Positions 5,247-5,643 of a stretch of DNA of 5,643 nucleotides are shown here, piece after piece. Source of the DNA: Deltaproteobacteria bacterium. GTDB taxonomy: Bacteria > Desulfobacterota > Desulfobacteria > Desulfobacterales > UBA11574. The position numbers and the translations under genes are program-made. The first letter of the stretch is position 1. Every line of letters begins with the position of its first letter. Where the stretch lies: positions 1 to 5,643 of the forward strand of contig JAFDBA010000173.1 of assembly GCA_019313505.1 (NCBI GenBank). Direction: 5' to 3'. The notes below the pieces were generated by a model. It did no database searches and had not been told where the DNA came from. It saw nothing but the letters and a program-made list of their open reading frames with translations.

Positions 5247-5643
5247 ATGGGGAAGAAAAAGTTTGAGAGGACCAAGCCGCATGTAAATGTGGGCACGATA
5301 GGTCATATAGATCATGGCAAGACTACCTTGACGGCGGCGATAACCACCTTTTGACCAGATAGACAAAGCCCCGGAAGAGAAAGAGCGTGGTATCACCATA
5401 GCGACGGCGCATGTTGAGTATGAGACTTTGAATCGTCATTATGCTCATGTTGATTGTCCGGGTCATGCGGATTACATCAAGAACATGATCACCGGGGCTG
5501 CGCAGATGGACGGGGCTATTTTGGTAGTTGGTGCGGATGATGGTCCCATGCCCCAGACTCGCGAGCACATATTGCTTGCGCGTCAGGTAGGTGTTCCTCA
5601 GATTGTGGTATTTTTAAACAAATGTGACATGGTGGATGATGAT
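5247..5643 (+). pseudogene. tuf: Elongation factor Tu gene, disrupted by a deletion/frameshift, and cut by window edge
   Basis: EF-Tu is the GTPase that carries aminoacyl-tRNA to the ribosome. From ATG 5247, 35 codons give a typical EF-Tu start (KFERTKPHVNVGTIGHIDH...), including the P-loop GHIDHGKT at residues 19-26, then TGA at 5352-5354. EF-Tu sequence resumes in the next frame at 5350 (FDQIDKAPEEKERGITIA) and stays open to the window end, with DCPGHAD (G3 motif) and FLNKCDMVDD (G4, NKCD). Compared from memory with E. coli EF-Tu, the 12 residues between AITT and FDQID (about 35-46) are missing. One base remains there, so about 35 bases were lost and the frame changed. Those residues lead into switch I, so even a restored frame would be defective. 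Position after Thr-Tyr-Gly-Thr tRNAs matches tufB, and a second intact tuf elsewhere would be needed. Assembly error is the main alternative. Confidence 0.85.

Noticed and set aside
5330..5360. Programmed frameshift in tuf as an explanation for the frame change
   Set aside because: About 12 conserved residues are missing at the junction, so a ribosomal shift could not restore EF-Tu.
5323..5568. 81-codon minus-strand frame
   Set aside because: It is antisense to clear EF-Tu coding sequence.

Overview
The window looks like chromosomal DNA of a proteobacterium-like organism, most likely a Desulfobacterota (old Deltaproteobacteria) member. The reasons are the moderately AT-rich DNA, a DUF374-type acyltransferase, an MltD-type lipoprotein with LysM repeats, an EF-Tu fragment ending its known part in VVGADDGPMPQTREH and FLNKCDMVDD, and short palindromic repeats built on GTAAAAAGT. 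I recall similar repeats from sulfate-reducer genomes, but I could not check this. The taxonomic call is an inference.

Layout from left to right: (1) a J-domain (DnaJ-like) gene on the minus strand runs off the left edge. (2) A 394-base intergenic stretch holds a palindromic MITE-like element (223-350) and a second short repeat (475-491). (3) A DUF374 lysophospholipid-acyltransferase-like gene on the plus strand is split into two frames by an exact 11-bp tandem duplication (649-670). (4) Convergent to it is a minus-strand cluster transcribed from about 3950 down to 1323: a long MltD-like lytic transglycosylase lipoprotein, a possible 62-residue basic protein, and a SprT-like zinc metalloprotease. 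(5) An AT-rich 673-base intergenic region holds divergent promoters, one for mltD and one for the tRNA operon. (6) Four tRNA genes follow, Thr(TGT), Tyr(GTA), Gly(TCC) and Thr(GGT), then tuf. This is the same order as thrU-tyrU-glyT-thrT-tufB in E. coli.

The two most notable points are broken genes. The tuf copy has an excellent Shine-Dalgarno sequence and an intact P-loop, but about 12 codons between the P-loop and switch I are missing. The frame changes there, so translation stops after 35 residues. The acyltransferase reads perfectly through its start and catalytic motif if one copy of the 11-bp duplication is removed, so it is either a recent pseudogene or a reversible on/off slip site. 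A copy of the terminal 45 bp of the left palindromic element lies, inverted, between tRNA-Thr(GGT) and tuf.

There is no clear mobile-element transposase, CRISPR array or defence system. I see no convincing novel multi-gene system. The interest lies in the small-scale rearrangements (11-bp duplication, tuf deletion, dispersed palindromes), and assembly error must be excluded for the two indels.
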